7,188 bases of DNA from positions 1 through 7,188 of the forward strand of contig JAOPUY010000313.1 in the NCBI GenBank assembly GCA_025963265.1, in the 5' to 3' direction. Under the pieces are notes generated by a model. It searched no databases, was not told where the DNA came from, and was given only the letters and a program-made list of their open reading frames with translations. The DNA is from Frankiales bacterium. GTDB taxonomy: Bacteria; Actinomycetota; Actinomycetes; Mycobacteriales; Jatrophihabitantaceae. Made by a program: the position numbers and the translations under genes. Within the stretch, counting starts at the first letter, position 1. Each line of letters starts with the position of its first letter. This document shows positions 4,690 through 7,188 of this stretch, one piece after another.

Positions 4690-6804
4690 TTAGGAAAGCT
4701 TGAGCACGTCGAGGGCCCAGGCCAGCAGCAGGGCCGTCTCCCGCCACGCGTCGTAGCGCCCGCTGCGCCCGCCGTGGCCGGCGTCCATCTCGGTCTTGAG
4801 CAGGATCCGGCCGGATTCAAGCGCGGTCGCCCGCAATCTCGCGACCCACTTGGCGGGCTCGGTGTAGAAGACCCGGGTGTCGTTGAGGGAGGTCATGGCC
4901 AGAATCGCCGGGTACCGGGTCGCTCGGACGTTCTCATACGGCGTGTAGGACTTCATGTAGTCATAGACCGCCTTGTCGGCCAAGGGGTTTCCCCACTCCT
5001 CCCACTCGGTCACGGTCAGCGGCAGCGACGGGTCGAGGATGGTCGTCAGGGCGTCGACGAACGGGACTTGGGCGATGATGCCGGCGAAGGCCTGCGGCGC
5101 GAGGTTGGCGACCGCGCCCATGAGCAGGCCGCCGGCGCTGCCGCCCTGGGCCACGATCCGTTCGGGGGTGGTCCAGCCGCTGCTGACCAGATGCTCGGCG
5201 GCGGCGATGAAGTCGGTGAAGGTGTTGCGCTTAGCCAGCATCTTGCCCTGGTCATACCATTGCCGGCCCATCTCGCCGCCGCCGCGGACGTGCGCGATCA
5301 CGTAGACGACACCCCTATCCAGCAACGACAATCTCGGAATCGAGAAGTACGGGTCGACCGAGTGCTCGTAGGAGCCGTAGCCGTAGAGCAGCACCGGCGC
5401 GTTGCCGTCCGGGGCGACGTCCGCCCGGGCCACGAGCGACAGCGGGATGCGGGTGCCGTCGGCGGCGGTGGCCCATTCGCGGTACTGGCGGTAGGCCGAG
5501 AGGTCGACGTCGCCCAAGACGGCCTGCTGCTTGCGCAGCGCGAGCTCGCCGCTGGCCAGGTCGTAGTCATAGACGGTGTTGGGCGTGATCATCGAGGTGA
5601 AGGAGAACCGGTAGCTGTGGGCCGTCCATTCCGGGTTGCTGCCCGGGGAGAGGGTGTAGATCGGCTCGTCGAACTCGATCGGCGCCGGCTCGGCCAGCTC
5701 GCCCCCCTCGCGCCGCAGCACCGACAGCGCGGTCAGCCCGTCGCGGCGTTCGAAGAGGATGACGTGGTCGGCGAAGGCGTCGACCCCGAGCAAACGCCGT
5801 TCGGGGGAACCGGCGATGAGCGTGCGCCAGTGTTCGTGGCCGGGCGTGGCCAACGGGGCGGTGGCCAGGCAGAAGTTCTCCGCGCCGTCGTTGTGGACGA
5901 TGAGCAACTGGTCGCCGGCGTGCTCCACGTCGTACTCGACGCCCTCGCGCCGCGGGGCGACGACCACCGGGTCGGTGGTGGGCTGGTGAGCGTCGATCAG
6001 CCAGACCTCGCTGGTCAGCTTGCTGCCGAGTGAGATCAGGATGGCCTGGCTGTTGCGGGTGAGGTTCACCCCGACCCAGAATCGCTCGTCCGGCTCGGAG
6101 AAGACCACGACATCCTCGGCCGGATCGGCGCCCAGCGCGTGACGCCACACCTTGTCCGGTCGCCACGCGTCGTCGACGGTGACGTAGAAAAGTTGGCTGC
6201 CGTCGGCCGACCAGGCCGAAGAGTAGGACACGCCGCTGATCTGATCGGGCCGGTCCGCGCCCGAGGTCAAGTCCTTGACGCGCAGCAGAAAGCGCTCGTC
6301 GCCGCTGAGGTCGACTGAGTAGGCCAGCAGGGTTCCGTCCGGGGACGTGTTCACCGTGCCGAGTGAGAAGAACTCCGAGTCGCCGGCCAACTCGTTGCCG
6401 TCCAGCAAGATTTGCTCGCCGGCTAAGGCGCCTTCGCTGCTGTCACCGTCGCCGGTGTCACCGTCGATCGCCGGAGGCTCGTCGCCGGTCGCCGGCACCC
6501 GGCAGTGGATCGAGTACTGCTGACCGGTGACCGTGCGCGAGTAGTACCAGTAGTCGCCGCGGCGGGTGGGAACGCTGAGGTCGGTCTGCTGGGTGCGGGC
6601 CGAGATCTCGTCGAAGATCTCCTGTTGGAGACCGGCGAGATGGGCAGTGGCGCCGTCGGTGTAGGCGTTCTCGGCTTGCAGATAGCTGATAACCGCCGGA
6701 TCGGTTTTATCGCGCAGCCACTCGTAGTCGTCGACGAACGTCTCGCCGTGGTGAACGCGTTCGACAGGCTTGCGGGCAGCGATCGGGGCGGTGGTCTCAG
6801 ACAC
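4690..6804 (-). CDS. ptrB: Oligopeptidase B (prolyl oligopeptidase family, S9A serine peptidase)
   Basis: Oligopeptidase B is a cytoplasmic serine peptidase that cuts short peptides after Arg or Lys; a propeller domain keeps folded proteins out. This 704-residue protein is close to the usual length of about 690. The N-terminal part has FVDDYEWLRD (23-32) and the propeller covers about 75-430. The catalytic domain carries S556 in GGSAGG, D642 in SLNDTRVFYTEPAKW and H677 in GHGGRSGRYDAWRE; the EPAKW and HGGRSGR context fits oligopeptidase B better than true prolyl oligopeptidase. No signal peptide is seen. The GTG at 6804 gives MSETTAPIAARKPVERVHHG, a normal family start. An acidic, Gly-rich stretch at about 108-127 (TGDGDSSEG) looks like a loop insertion. 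It starts 24 bp after the stop of the upstream small gene, so the two are probably co-transcribed. A functional link to the regulator downstream is not shown. Confidence 0.93.
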   Translation of the reverse strand: MSETTAPIAARKPVERVHHGETFVDDYEWLRDKTDPAVISYLQAENAYTDGATAHLAGLQQEIFDEISARTQQTDLSVPTRRGDYWYYSRTVTGQQYSIHCRVPATGDEPPAIDGDTGDGDSSEGALAGEQILLDGNELAGDSEFFSLGTVNTSPDGTLLAYSVDLSGDERFLLRVKDLTSGADRPDQISGVSYSSAWSADGSQLFYVTVDDAWRPDKVWRHALGADPAEDVVVFSEPDERFWVGVNLTRNSQAILISLGSKLTSEVWLIDAHQPTTDPVVVAPRREGVEYDVEHAGDQLLIVHNDGAENFCLATAPLATPGHEHWRTLIAGSPERRLLGVDAFADHVILFERRDGLTALSVLRREGGELAEPAPIEFDEPIYTLSPGSNPEWTAHSYRFSFTSMITPNTVYDYDLASGELALRKQQAVLGDVDLSAYRQYREWATAADGTRIPLSLVARADVAPDGNAPVLLYGYGSYEHSVDPYFSIPRLSLLDRGVVYVIAHVRGGGEMGRQWYDQGKMLAKRNTFTDFIAAAEHLVSSGWTTPERIVAQGGSAGGLLMGAVANLAPQAFAGIIAQVPFVDALTTILDPSLPLTVTEWEEWGNPLADKAVYDYMKSYTPYENVRATRYPAILAMTSLNDTRVFYTEPAKWVARLRATALESGRILLKTEMDAGHGGRSGRYDAWRETALLLAWALDVLKLS

Positions 6805-6828
6805 TCTTCGAGGCTACCGCCGCCTCGT

Positions 6829-7188
6829 TTAGGCGGGGGCGCGATGCGCGGCCAGCACCGCGTCCAGCGCGGCTAGTTCGGCCCGTAGTTCGGCCGCGCG
6901 CTCCTGCGCCTCGGCGAGGGCGGTCTCGTTCACTTCCGCGACCGCCTCGGTGATCGGCGGCTGATCGAGCAAGGACGCCACCGCGGTCACGACGCCGGGG
7001 GGCACCGGCGTCGACCTAGTGACGGATTTCGCGCCGCGGGTCGCGCTGACGGTCCAACTCGCGCCGGTCGAGGTCAGGGTCACGGTGACTTTCGACGGGA
7101 CCGCGGCCTTCTTGCGGGCGCGGGCGGGCGCCCGCGGCGTCGCGGATTGCGGGGCGGGCGCCGACCCCGCGGGCACAGACCCGGCGGT
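6829..7188 (-). CDS. Small basic/coiled-coil protein of unknown function, possibly cut by the right window edge
   Basis: The frame is open to the right edge. A GTG at 7176 would give 115 residues, but the true start may lie outside. The N-terminal 30 residues are rich in Ala, Pro, Arg and Lys and look disordered. Residues 28-56 (SKVTVTLTSTGASWTVSATRG) look like a small beta unit. Residues 60-75 (PGVVTAVASLLDQPPI) form a helix, and 77-112 are a strongly heptad-like helix rich in Glu, Ala and Leu (EAQERAAELRAELAALDAVLAAH). The layout resembles small actinobacterial hypothetical proteins, tentatively the DUF6319 type from memory; I cannot confirm that. It ends 24 bp before oligopeptidase B on the same strand. 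There is no membrane segment. Confidence 0.6.
   Translation of the reverse strand, partial: TAGSVPAGSAPAPQSATPRAPARARKKAAVPSKVTVTLTSTGASWTVSATRGAKSVTRSTPVPPGVVTAVASLLDQPPITEAVAEVNETALAEAQERAAELRAELAALDAVLAAHRAPA

Noticed and set aside
4402..6033. Long plus-strand open frame of 543 residues
   Set aside because: It is antisense to oligopeptidase B and the response regulator, whose catalytic and DNA-binding motifs are intact. Long antisense frames are expected in high-GC DNA.
5567..6166. Minus-strand Arg-rich 199-residue frame
   Set aside because: It is an out-of-frame shadow inside oligopeptidase B.

Overview
The window is high-GC DNA with GTG starts and 4-nt stop/start overlaps. It begins inside a tmRNA whose 3' half closely resembles mycobacterial ssrA as I remember it. 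Together these point to an actinobacterium (Actinomycetota); genus and species cannot be read from the sequence. All convincing protein genes lie on the minus strand and run from the right edge towards the left. The tmRNA is the only plus-strand gene and converges on them.

Layout from left to right: 1-204 is the 3' part of ssrA (the tag-coding part lies off the left edge), closed by a 20-bp perfect-stem hairpin terminator at 204-252. At 342-611 (-) is a small protein with an H..C..CxxC zinc-ligand pattern; upstream of it lie a candidate promoter and a palindrome at 806-826. At 879-3630 (-) is a three-gene set: a UbiA-type membrane prenyltransferase, a soluble NarL-type histidine kinase, and a stand-alone receiver protein whose GTG start overlaps the kinase stop. 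The 380-bp gap at 3631-4010 holds a second palindrome with the same half-sites. At 4011-4649 (-) is a complete NarL/LuxR-type response regulator, preceded by oligopeptidase B (4690-6804, -) and a small coiled-coil protein (6829 to the right edge, -).

The most interesting part is the two-component set. The receiver next to the kinase is a gap-free paralogue of the complete regulator over its first 140 residues (about 59 % identical by hand count). It has lost the phospho-acceptor Asp (D57N), the switch Thr (T85A), the conserved Lys (K107E) and the whole DNA-binding domain. It therefore looks like a decoy or phosphorylation-independent partner rather than a working output regulator. The same palindrome, GTCGTAG-N5-CTACGAC, occurs upstream of the UbiA gene and upstream of the small zinc-ligand protein. 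It thus brackets the module and is the natural candidate binding site for the complete regulator. My inference is one circuit: soluble kinase plus complete regulator plus pseudo-receiver, controlling a prenyltransferase operon and a small accessory protein. The signal sensed and the prenyl acceptor are unknown.
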